Assembly: GCA_900660155.1 (NCBI GenBank)
Contig: CABFPE010000430.1
Location: 589,191 to 612,270, forward strand
Reading direction: 5' to 3'
Source: Hofstenia miamia
Lineage: Eukaryota; Xenacoelomorpha; Acoela; Hofsteniidae
Length of the DNA: 23,080 bases
Position 1 is the stretch's first letter, and every line of letters starts with the position of its first letter. Positions 10,080 through 18,826 of this stretch are shown one piece after another. Made by a program: the position numbers and the translations under genes. Below the pieces are notes generated by a model, which was given only the letters and a program-made list of their open reading frames with translations, searched no databases and had not been told where the DNA came from.

Positions 10080-11376
10080 ACACAGACAATGATTGACAAA
10101 ATAAACATTGAAAAGTGGGGAGACACAAGCCATGATAGTATGATCAAATGGATTGATACCAACAATGAGCGGTTCCTGGTAGAAATAAAAGTAACCAGAG
10201 AATAAGAGAACAACAGATGGTTGCAATGATGAAATTAATGTTCACCAAAGCATTTGCATGCACAGAGTTAGAAGAATTATTGAAGCCTTTCAACCAGATT
10301 GTGGTTGACTTTAAATGCATAACATTGAAAACTGACATACAAGAACGCATATGAATGAAATTAAGCAAAAGCAGACTCACACAATCATTTTGGGAGACAA
10401 TCCCAGAAGTGAAAATGAATTACCCCACTACTATTGGCTTAGCAACAGCATCAAATACAACAGGCACTTATGAAGAAATTGAGAGACTTGTTGATACTAA
10501 GATCTTACTGTGTACACTGCTGAAAACAATTGCAATACCCATGGTACTGCCAAGATGGAGACTCCCAAAGGAAGTAAAACCAGCATTTCTACATGAGTAT
10601 AAATCATATGTAAACTCACAACACAAAGCCATAGAAATGACAGAACGGGAGGACTACAATAGAATGAAATTGATATTGCTAGATAACAACAACAAGGAGC
10701 GCATTTACATCAAAGGCAACATATCACCAGATCAACTATATACAAGAGGAAGAGCAATACACATTCAGCTCAAATAACTGAGAGACAAAATAGAAAAACG
10801 CCAACTGAGGGCAGTCATACTATTCTTGGGAGTTAATGATATCATGTGGACCAATATGTGGGAACAGAGTTATTGCTACTACTACATAATGAAAAGAGTG
10901 GAAATTGTCACAATGATGTGCATTGGAAAGAATAATCCTGGCAAGATATCAGAACAAGAGGTGGTGGACAACATCAGCTTCTTTTATAAAGATGTGGCAA
11001 ATACGCGTAGCCTACGAAAGGTCTTTACTTTCTTTTACCTGAATACACAAATGAGAGTGGACTTAGCCCACACCTGCAAAGCTGATGCGCAGATGATGCT
11101 CTTGATAGCAATAAAAGGAATCCACTTGTACAAGAAATATTTCAAAATTTTCTCACAGAAAATGAATGAGTTGAGAGAAATGACACTGATAGCAGAAAAC
11201 ATCAGGGAAACACAATTTTTGAAGTATGCAAACACCATCACAACTGAACAAGAGGCAGTGCTGAAAATGTCAAAGCAATCTGAATAACATGGGAAGATAA
11301 TGAGTCGGAGTTACTCACAAGAAAAGCCAACACTCTTGTGCATGGGGAGTGACCTGTACTGTCCATAACACAAGCT

Positions 11377-11386
11377 GAGGAGGGCG
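11377..11386 (+). promoter_or_regulatory. Polypurine tract, copy B
   Basis: GAGGAGGG plus CG directly before TGTAGCATC of the 3' LTR, identical to 3930-3939. Confidence 0.75.
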
Positions 11387-12547
11387 TGTAGCATCAACCA
11401 AAGAATAAGCTGCAAACCAAAGAGATCAGTGTCAAAAGATTAACAGTGATTAAATTTAATCAAAAAATGATTGTAAAATTTAGTTAAATATCTTATTCAT
11501 TTGTATTATGCAACTAAGTTACAATATTGTACATTATGAGAAAAATACCATAGCTGATTAAGAAAGATTTGACAAATTGTAACAAGCAAAATTACGCTTA
11601 CATCAGAACAGCCATATTGGCAGAAGATTAATTCAAAATTTAAAATCGGCAGGTACTTAGAACTTTTTAAATAAATAGCTTAGAATTTAAAGGAAATTTG
11701 ATGAACAATAAATTCTTTGGAGTTTATTTTATTTTCATTTTTCGTCATTTATCTGGTTTGATATTTATTAAAATGTTCAGCTAAGCAAGTTGTGTCGAGT
11801 AGTGGCTGGATTCCATCAAGGGAGTGATTCAAAGGGTCCTTGTGCCAGTCATGAAACAGCACTTATGTTATGGATAGGAGTTTTTCAATTCTTGCTTAGT
11901 CTGACTATCAATCACTACATGTACATTATAACAGATGCTCAAAATGGCTGGATAGCCAAACATTAGGATTATATCTTTATTACTAATAGTAGGAGACTTG
12001 ACAATAATCAAATGAATAAATGACTTCACATGTACTGTTATTAAATGTTAGTGTAGGAAACTGCAATATATTAAATAAATGTTAAAGCCAGTAATTTTAT
12101 GGTAATGGCTACTTTAATATTAACTTAATGCAGTTAGTGTCAATGCCCAGTTGCTTTACTTATTAAATCCAACAAACACTTTACAAAATTGAGTTTAACT
12201 CAGTTGTATCTTGACATGAGTACACACACTGAGCTAATGTAAGGTACACATAATTAATTCCCATTGAGCTGAGATGGTGCAGTGAACTTGGTCAGTTGTT
12301 AATGAAGGAGAGGAACTGTTATGTGAAGATCAGCTTCAGGCAGTAGCCCACAGATGATTGATGAGAAAACACTGCACAGCTTTGTCACCTAAACAATGAT
12401 GATTAGTACTCAGTTAACCTAATCAGTTAAATAAAGAGGAAACTTCTAGCAGTCTATTAAATCAGTAAATCCTCACCTGCCATTTATTGAGTGATAATTA
12501 CTAACGATAATACACTGTGCAAAAAGGGCCAGGTGGAGGATGTTACA
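11387..12547 (+). repeat. 3' LTR of copy B
   Basis: 1161 bp, TGTAGCATC...GATGTTACA, collinear with 3940-5074. The two LTRs of copy B differ by two insertions of about 14 and 15 nt and numerous transitions, so they are not freshly inserted. At the right boundary the homology to the other LTR stops exactly at the terminal CA (12546-12547), and sequence unrelated to the PBS follows. Confidence 0.9.
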
Positions 12548-12576
12548 ATAGCAGTTGCTATTGGTTGAAAGCTAAC

Positions 12577-12585
12577 AAAGGCTTC
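12577..12585. repeat. 9-bp target-site duplication, left
   Basis: AAAGGCTTC, matching 13893-13901 (AAAGGTTTC) at 8 of 9 positions on the far side of the foldback element. Confidence 0.65.
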
Positions 12586-13006
12586 AGGTCTGTCTCTCTT
12601 CCCCCAAACTCACTTCCCCCAAGTCTGATGTCACAAAATATTAAATTTCATTAGAGACACAATTTCAATGAAATTGTGATTATATATTTGAACAAATATA
12701 TGTATTTCTTTGAACTCTATTTTGATTAGTTTTTTATGTAATTAAGTTTGCTGAAATATGGAATTACAAGTAAGTAAATGTAAATATGTGCTAATATTAT
12801 AAGCATTGACTATTTACATATTATATATGTATATTTTACCCTCGACACTGTTTAGATCTAACCTGATGATTAAAGAATTGAGTTAGCATGCCTTGTGCTG
12901 TGTAATTTCATAATTCATAGCTAATAAATAAATGCTTATTTTTTATGTGTCATCTTTACTTCAAACTAATTTTGGGTAGCTTATTTATTTCTAAAAAGTA
13001 TTTTAC

Positions 13007-13076
13007 AGATTCGTAGTGTAAGACAACACAGCCATTTATAATACAGAAATTACAGGTTTAAATCCTGTCAGATCTG
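13007..13076 (+). tRNA. tRNA-like pseudogene or SINE head inside the foldback element
   Basis: A cloverleaf can be drawn: acceptor AGATTCG (13007-13013) against CAGATCT (13069-13075) with one C-A mismatch and one G-U; D stem GTGT/ACAC (13016-13019/13026-13029) with a 6-nt loop; perfect T stem ACAGG/CCTGT (13052-13056/13064-13068) with loop TTTAAAT; discriminator G at 13076. The B-box-like GGTTTAAATCC equals the usual GGTTCGAATCC with both CpG bases changed. The anticodon stem is decayed; the loop would read ATA. TTTTT follows at 13078, a possible Pol III stop. The short D loop recalls mitochondrial tRNAs; a SINE head or chance are alternatives. Confidence 0.4.
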
Positions 13077-13270
13077 CTTTTTGAAATGCTCCTTTATTTT
13101 TGTAAACAACAATTTAAAATAATATACCTGCAGGCATACCAGTATAAAATAAAAATCAGAAACACTAGTGAATTTTGTTTAACACCTGGATGATATAAAT
13201 TCTGTATTGTATTTGTAAATAGCAAACAAATGTGAAGCATTATTTAGATTTTTCATGATTCCTGGTCCCC

Positions 13271-13289
13271 CTTGAGTAATATACTCAAG
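13271..13289. repeat. Perfect 8-bp hairpin
   Basis: CTTGAGTA and TACTCAAG around a 3-nt loop, inside the foldback element's core. Role unknown. Confidence 0.5.
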
Positions 13290-13892
13290 TATTAACTGCT
13301 TTTAATGCAGGGGTGCATGAGAGAGCTGACTCCCACTCATTGTTGCCAGGCTAATTCTACATTCTAGTTAAATACATATAATTAAATATATATTAAATTA
13401 TATTCAATATTTTCAAAGTTATAAACAACTCTTGATTACTGCAAAAAAGAATAGAATAGTCTGCCAGCAGAAACAATAACCAATACTATCTGATTGGAAA
13501 ATCTATCAGATATATAATAAAAAATTAGCAAACAAATAACCAATGAATGCTGAAAAAATTATTACCTATTACAATAAAGTACAAACTACAAAAACATAAT
13601 TACAACATAATTAAATTTCTATTTTAAATCTAAACAGACTTTTGAAAGATTTCTAAATGTTTACTAAGTGCAAATGGTGAACCTCAACAATTATAATTAT
13701 AGAACATATTTACATATATTTACTTGTAATTCCATATTTCAGCAATCTTAACTACATAGAAAACTAATCAAAATAGAGTTTAAAGAAATACATATATTTA
13801 TTCAAATATATTAATTGCAATTTCATTGAAATTGTGTCTCTAATGGTATTTAATATTTTGTGACGTCAGATTTGGGGAAGAGAGACAGACCC

Positions 13893-13901
13893 AAAGGTTT
13901 C
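13893..13901. repeat. 9-bp target-site duplication, right
   Basis: AAAGGTTTC, partner of 12577-12585; the one difference is a C/T transition. Confidence 0.65.
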
Positions 13902-13920
13902 TTTAGTTACATTTTCTCAG

Positions 13921-13927
13921 TATCTGT
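13921..13927. repeat. MITE target-site duplication, left
   Basis: TATCTGT, identical to 14333-14339. Confidence 0.75.
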
Positions 13928-14332
13928 TGGTTGGTTATTAAATCTGCCAATTCATAATCTTATGGCTGTCAGAATTTATCTTACAGCTGTCAGAAAAGAT
14001 GTAACTATGGTAATCACTCTTATCCAATAGCATTAATCAAAAAACATTATCAATTTGGTAAATAGTAAAATAATTAAAAATATTAAAATACCTTTTGAAG
14101 TTTAAGTAATTGATTAATGTTAAACTTTTAAAAAATTTAGAAAATTATATATGTAGGAAGCAAGTGAAATGTTATTTTAATGCCTTTCTCAAATAGATAC
14201 TATTTTATCCAGATGTCTCTTAAGCAATGTCCCAATAAAGCTCATTTTAAACAATAAAAACTTTTTTTGACAGTTGTAAGATAAATTCTGACAGCCATAA
14301 GATTATGAATTGACAGATTTAAGAACCAACCA
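13928..14332. mobile_element. MITE, 405 bp, with about 70-bp TIRs and 7-bp TSD
   Basis: The left end TGGTTGGTTATTAAATCTG (13928 on) is the near-exact inverse of the right end ...CAGATTTAAGAACCAACCA (to 14332); the arms match for about 70 bp with a handful of differences. TATCTGT flanks both sides (13921-13927 and 14333-14339). There is no coding capacity in the core. A 7-8-bp TSD suits hAT, P or similar superfamilies, but the TGGTTGG tip does not decide among them. It lies 26 bp beyond the right TSD of the foldback element. Confidence 0.8.
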
Positions 14333-14339
14333 TATCTGT
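14333..14339. repeat. MITE target-site duplication, right
   Basis: TATCTGT, identical to 13921-13927. Confidence 0.75.
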
Positions 14340-14870
14340 TTTGAGTTTTTTGTTATTTGTTTTGAGATATTCAATATTCCTTTCAAGTAGCAACCGAAAA
14401 AAACAAATATGCAAAGTAAAAATGAATAATTTGCTTCTTTTCATATTTATAAGGCTACAATATATTAATGAAATACAACTAATTTTTGTAAAAAAACAAT
14501 AAATTTAATTGAAAATGATAGTAAATGCATAACGAATAAATTTTAAGAGACTAAAATAGTTAATATTAAACAACATATAAATATTTTTACGTTTGAATAA
14601 TTAATAGTATTTAGTTAGTACAGTCAAAATTCAATAATGACATGTTCATTTCTAACATGTCAAATCTTCCTTTCGTATTATTGTTTACTAATTTTCCTTT
14701 CGCATTTTAGAACTTCTACCCTTTTTAGACCTACCGTTTTTACATTATTATATTTTACCCAGTCTTATTACTTAACCCATTTATTTGACGCTGCATCTTT
14801 TCGATTAATATTATTCATATAAAATGCTATTTGAGCAGTAAATTTGGGACCAAGGTGAGAACGTGAGAAA
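14340..14870. other. AT-rich spacer, no gene seen
   Basis: AT-rich with A and T runs. A hydrophobic open stretch (14637-14822) shows no domain and is probably chance. A good donor-like AAG/GTGAGA lies at about 14852-14860, but no exon upstream of it can be supported. Confidence 0.5.
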
Positions 14871-15041
14871 ATGTCAGACATATCCCTTGATGACTGTTGC
14901 ATTTTTTGTGAAGCAAAATTTTCAGAATGTGACTTATTTATTTGGAATACCCATATAATAATGAACGGAATACTTTCGTATTCTGCTATGGACATTATAA
15001 ATTCAATACATCACTGTAGTAACTTGTTGAGCACAGCTTAA
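14871..15041 (+). CDS. Small Cys-rich ORF or exon, doubtful
   Basis: A 56-codon frame, ATG 14871 to TAA 15039-15041. It starts MSDISLDDCCIFCEAKFSE: C-x2-C at residues 10 and 13, another Cys at 20, and later His and Cys (H28, H47, H48, C49). The spacing recalls the first half of a zinc knuckle, yet the pattern is incomplete. There are no neighbours to support it and no recognised family. It could be an exon of an unrecognised host gene or chance. Confidence 0.2.
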   Translation: MSDISLDDCCIFCEAKFSECDLFIWNTHIIMNGILSYSAMDIINSIHHCSNLLSTA

Positions 15042-17640
15042 TTTGGATATATGGATACTTCAAAGGCGCCTTTTTTCATTACTTTTGCAACAGCAAGAAA
15101 GGAGCTTTTTCCCATTCTAACATTTTGCAATATCCCACCTTTGGCTGGATACAGTTTTGAACTAGGAACAATGAGCATATTATTGATATATTGTTCTCAT
15201 ATTTCATCACTTTTACTAGCATACGATTTATATACGTGCTATATACACAATTTCCAAAAATCCTTCTCTTCTCACATTTCAAGCAGTTTTAGGGACTGAA
15301 TTTGCAAAAAAAGGATTTTTCAGCACTAAAATATGTAGCTATGGCCTGCAAATATTTAGTTAAATGAAATGTGAAGCTGAAATACACGTTCCTTGTGTCG
15401 AATTTAGTTTTGGAAGCTGTGAACGGATTCACTACAATTAAATTTACTAACAAAGGCAACTTCGTTTTATTTATTAGTGCCTTCGTATGTATAGAAACTT
15501 GAGATTTCTCAACGATTGTGTTAGATAATTCAATTGTAGCGATTTTTCATACCCTTTGTGGGCAACTGAGCAAAACTAGACTCTTGCGTGATTACAAGAA
15601 GAAAAACTTAATGCATTATATGGATGTATCTGCCTGATAAATTAATTTTTTACTCATGGTCGAAATTTCATTCATTGGGGTTATTTGCCTTAATTTACAT
15701 CAGAAACTGACTGGAAATGTTGAATTCAGGGTGCCTGAACGCCTAATTTCTTCTTGAAAATTTTAATTGTCTTAAACGGCCTGCAAATTGATAAGTTGAA
15801 ATGCGCGGACACCTGTAAGCATGCGACTTTCTATACAATTTTTAAATTCATATTTCACGAGTGATATTAATTTCTAGTATTACAAAGTAAATTTAAGAAA
15901 TGGTTTTTGAATTTATTTTTTATGGCTTAATGTGAGTATTTACAACTATATAACGCTCCCAGTTTTTATAAAAACTACAAAACTTTATAAAAACTACAAA
16001 AATTTGTGATTTTAGCCATTTGAATTGCTTAGAAAATTACGGCATTGCTTACTAAATTGATTATACATGTAGTGAAAGGCAAATCCTTTTACGTGTTATC
16101 GCATTGTACACACGCAATAAAACAATGTATGCTTGTGATATTTGGTATTAAACTCAAATGATCAAGAGTACGCTTTTGATAAGTTTAGTTAAAACAATGC
16201 TAGCCTAGTCGATTGCTTAGCAATTGTTAATATTTTCACCGTTTTCTAGGTTAAGATTGCTTTTAGACGTGTTTAAGAATGGGTGTATACAGGTTCTTGT
16301 ATATTTGTATATAATTGTGGAAATAGTTCAATTTGATTCTGATTGTATATATATTTTCTAGACGGTCTCTGCCAAGTGGTTTCCTATTAAATGTCAAAGA
16401 CCAAATCCAAGTTTGTATTATGATTTTTGCGTTTCAATATATTTACTACTTTTCACATTTTCCTTATTTATTTATGGCGATTTATCTGTATTGCCGAAAT
16501 GTAAAAAGTTTTAGAGTTCTATCTTTACAGCTACTATTTTTAACTATTGCTAGAGAATAATTTATACATTCATAATATTCAGATGATTGTTAAGGCTGTT
16601 ATGATCTACAGACTAGTTTCGCAAGTGATTCCGACAATAGAGAAAATTTAACAATAGTCAATAATTCTCACTGCACCAAGTGAAAATGTATGTATTTGTT
16701 AACAACAAGCTTGACAATAGTCAATAGCGAAATTTCGGTAATAATTTAGATAGTCTTGAGTACAAACTGATGAATATTCGGCAATAGTGAAAAAATAGTA
16801 TACAAATTATTAAAATAATATACTAATGCAAATATTTCTCCAACATCTCTATACTCCGAATAATACGAAGAAAACATTTAGCCTGACCTGGGCGGCATGT
16901 AATATTAGTGCTAGTTTTCATTGTACAGTCTAAATGTTATCATACTTAGTCTTGTATATGTAAATACAGTAACTTTGTATATATGATATATTAGACCAAC
17001 TTTTTGTTGCAAATAGAGAAGAGTTTTAGTTATAATGTCAAGATAATAATTGGTTTTCCCAGTGATATTGCAGTAATTCTAACAATACCGCAGTCAGAGA
17101 AATCATTAATTAAAATTATGAACAAAAAAGGTGCTCATAATTACTCATGTGATACTCCTCTAATACTATCAAATAAGGAAGAGAAGCAACCACCTAATTG
17201 AACGTATTGCATACAACAACACAAGCAATAATTAAGCAAACTGACATGTTCTTTAATATCAGACAGTTTGGTCTATGTTAGGCGTTAAATATAAATAATT
17301 TCACCTATTAGCTATCATTTACCCGACTTTTACCAATCCTTTTTTTCCAATGTGATTTTTTTTGCACCACAAGCCGAAGCCATTATTGAAAGCAAGATGT
17401 CCTCAAAAAGTGTGTGACCCACTAATCTAAAAGCATAATAAAAATGGCTTGTATTCCAATTTTTAATCTGTGTGTTATTGATTGTTCTGTTTAGTTAGCT
17501 ACATCATATTCAATCATATATGAATTCTTAATGTATTTTGTTATTTGATATGAATATACTAAACTGACAGATTTTCCACTCAATTGAAAATATCAATTAA
17601 GATATTTGATTAATTAAATTGGAGCTTTTTTTCAAACTTC
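15042..17640. other. AT-rich intergenic DNA, no gene seen
   Basis: About 2.6 kb without a convincing ORF or element ends on either strand. Open frames at 15051-15299, 16333-16560 and 17004-17201 have no recognisable domain and AT-driven composition. A two-copy 19-bp repeat (TTTATAAAAACTACAAAA plus one base) lies at 15965-16002. The last few hundred bases presumably include the MRPL33 promoter, but no specific element is identifiable. Confidence 0.5.
15965..16002. repeat. Two-copy 19-bp tandem repeat
   Basis: Units 15965-15983 and 15984-16002, TTTATAAAAACTACAAAA followed by C or A. Minor local duplication. Confidence 0.7.
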
Positions 17641-17844
17641 ATGAAAACTTTATCTAGGTTATTATTAGTGAAAATGGTCAGTGAAGCAGCCACGGGAACC
17701 AGTATTTTAAAAATACGTGAAAGGACTGCGCCAAAACTCACCACGGTTGCTTATGATGTTGCAGTTAGAGATTATGTACTTTTCACAGAAACGAAAAAAG
17801 TCCGTGGAATCAATCTCCTTAAAAAAAGAACTTGTCTAGGTTGA
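17641..17844 (+). CDS. MRPL33: Mitochondrial ribosomal protein bL33m (MRPL33)
   Basis: Intact single-exon frame of 67 residues, ATG 17641 to TGA 17842-17844. bL33m is a small protein of the mitochondrial large ribosomal subunit, imported after cytosolic translation. Family landmarks are visible: the N-terminal LLLVKMVSEAATGT block, then Arg-rich residues, KLT before a Tyr-Asp pair, and the C-terminal YVLFTETKKVRG strand. Length matches the usual 60-70 residues. The first Met is taken as start; the Met at residue 12 lies inside the conserved block, so a later start is unlikely. The sequence keeps six CpGs in 204 nt, unlike the LTR retroelements upstream. No frame damage, so it is probably functional; a retrocopy is possible because there is no intron to judge by. 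Confidence 0.85.
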   Translation: MKTLSRLLLVKMVSEAATGTSILKIRERTAPKLTTVAYDVAVRDYVLFTETKKVRGINLLKKRTCLG

Positions 17845-17870
17845 ATATTGTAGTAGATTGTTTTGTTTAA

Positions 17871-17876
17871 ATTAAA
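17871..17876 (+). terminator. Polyadenylation signal for MRPL33
   Basis: ATTAAA, 27 nt past the stop codon and followed by T-rich sequence; the common variant of AATAAA, well placed for a very short 3' UTR. Confidence 0.45.
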
Positions 17877-18826
17877 GCAATTTTATTTTTCAAGCTTTTT
17901 TTAATTTTAATATATAAAAATTATTAGATTTGAAATGATGCTTTAAAAACTACCGAAAATTGGAGAAATAGTATAAATATTCAAGAGTTTTCAACTGTTG
18001 TGTGTTTAGATTTATCAAATGCTTTTGTGACTCTATTGACCAGCCTTTTTATTACAAAATGAAAGTTTGGGTCTTCGACAAAAGTACATATCTAATAATC
18101 CTTTACAGAGTTAAACTAAATGGAATTCTTAAGAATTTTTCATAACTTTCAACATTCAACAATATATTTAGACTTACAAAGCCATCGTCAGTTTCCTTAA
18201 AATATTATTCCTTCTAAGTTTACTTGATTTTATAAGTGCATTTTTTCACTAAATCTTAATTATTGGTAACATACCACATGTAGTGTTATACAATATACAT
18301 AGAACAAGATAATTTTTATAAATATCTAGCTGTTTTTATTTTCAAATTTATGTTGCAAAACAAGTCATGATATTAAGAAAATGGCTACTTCAATTTTAGG
18401 CTCTTAGAAATGTATGTCAACAGCTTCCAATCACAGCAAAAATTCAATAAATTCACAAATTAATACTAAGTCACTTTGATTAGAGAAACATGCTATATAT
18501 AAATCATTATCTTTTGAAAAAATTCAATGTGCAAATAAAAGTAGCCTGTAATCACTTATTGTTGAGGATCTTTAATAATTTTAGTAAAAACATTCGACTA
18601 AAAGACATATTTCGCTCAACTTGAACATCGTCAATTTACAAAATTTTCCCCTAGATATGCATTATGTAATTAAAGATATTATTATGTAATTAAGCGTTGA
18701 TTAGAGGTAATTTGTGCTGATATATGTAATCATCTTTGGTGTAATTGATCTTAACATTTTGATCTCATAATTTTGTTTACATTTTCTTAGGTGTTATGAT
18801 ATTAGTTTGTCTTCTTTTATACTTCA
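17877..18826. other. AT-rich spacer, no gene seen
   Basis: No supportable ORF. The 5' part of the Penelope-like element may have extended into the end of this stretch, but no conserved motif can be read before 18827. Confidence 0.5.

Larger units (their letters stand above)
7955..11287 (+). pseudogene. ORF2 downstream of pol, unknown function, copy B (broken)
   Basis: Counterpart of the copy A ORF2, in the +1 frame relative to integrase. Not recognised. Frame 2 runs to 8578. A 28-nt deletion near 8574 and a small slip near 8670 move it to frame 0 (8694-10204), and a 34-nt deletion near 10195 returns it to frame 2, ending at TAA 11285-11287. Stops at 8000, 8084, 8159, 8234, 8303, about 8916, 9660 and 9729 are TGA, mostly explicable by CGA decay; a TAA lies at 10775. 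The product would be roughly 1,000 residues, Lys/Glu/Ile-rich, poor in Cys, without obvious membrane segments. It holds about 389 nt (10487-10875) lost from copy A, including a hydrophobic strand ending GVND (10829-10840). The ancestral start codon is unclear: the ATG of copy A at 951 is ACA here, and both can come from ACG. Confidence 0.7.
3940..12547 (+). mobile_element. Ty3/gypsy-like LTR retroelement copy B, both LTRs, gag/protease deleted
   Basis: Complete from LTR to LTR: 5' LTR 3940-5074, primer binding site 5075-5088, pol remnant, ORF2, polypurine tract 11377-11384, 3' LTR 11387-12547. RT, RNase H and integrase appear in Ty3/gypsy order. The leader, gag, protease and the first part of RT are absent; sequence goes from the primer binding site into the RT segment that normally reads P-S-x-S-P-Y-A. 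The right flank starts at 12548. A target-site duplication cannot be tested because the left end of the tandem lies outside the window. Numerous TGA stops and several frameshifts make it non-autonomous. Confidence 0.9.
12586..13892. mobile_element. Non-autonomous foldback DNA transposon, Mutator-like
   Basis: Long inverted arms: about 12586-12795 pairs with about 13690-13892 over roughly 205 bp ((A/G)GGTCTGTCTCTCTTCCCC at the tips, GAAATATGGAATTACAAGTA near the inner ends). Flanks are AAAGGCTTC (12577-12585) and AAAGGTTTC (13893-13901), a 9-bp target-site duplication with one transition. Long TIRs with 9-bp TSDs are typical of Mutator-like elements. The roughly 900-bp core has no transposase ORF. 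The left arm carries a small local duplication of CTTCCCCCAA (12599-12622) absent from the right arm; the right arm keeps TGACGTCA (13861-13868) where the left has TGATGTCA. Confidence 0.75.

Noticed and set aside
1..11287. TGA as a sense codon (alternative genetic code or readthrough)
   Set aside because: MRPL33 ends cleanly at TGA in a family-normal length, and the retroelement TGAs sit at Arg (CGA) positions in CpG context, not at Trp or Sec positions.
12548..12561. ATAGCAGTTGCTAT hairpin after the LTR as an integration signal
   Set aside because: A 6-bp stem in flanking DNA is expected by chance and no partner at the other end can be examined.
16333..16560. A host membrane protein in the hydrophobic frames at 14637-14822 and 16333-16560
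   Set aside because: T-rich codons in AT-rich DNA give hydrophobic runs by chance; there is no domain or conservation evidence.
16621..16830. Cluster of CAATAG words as a regulatory array
   Set aside because: Irregular spacing and AT-rich background; not distinguishable from chance by eye.
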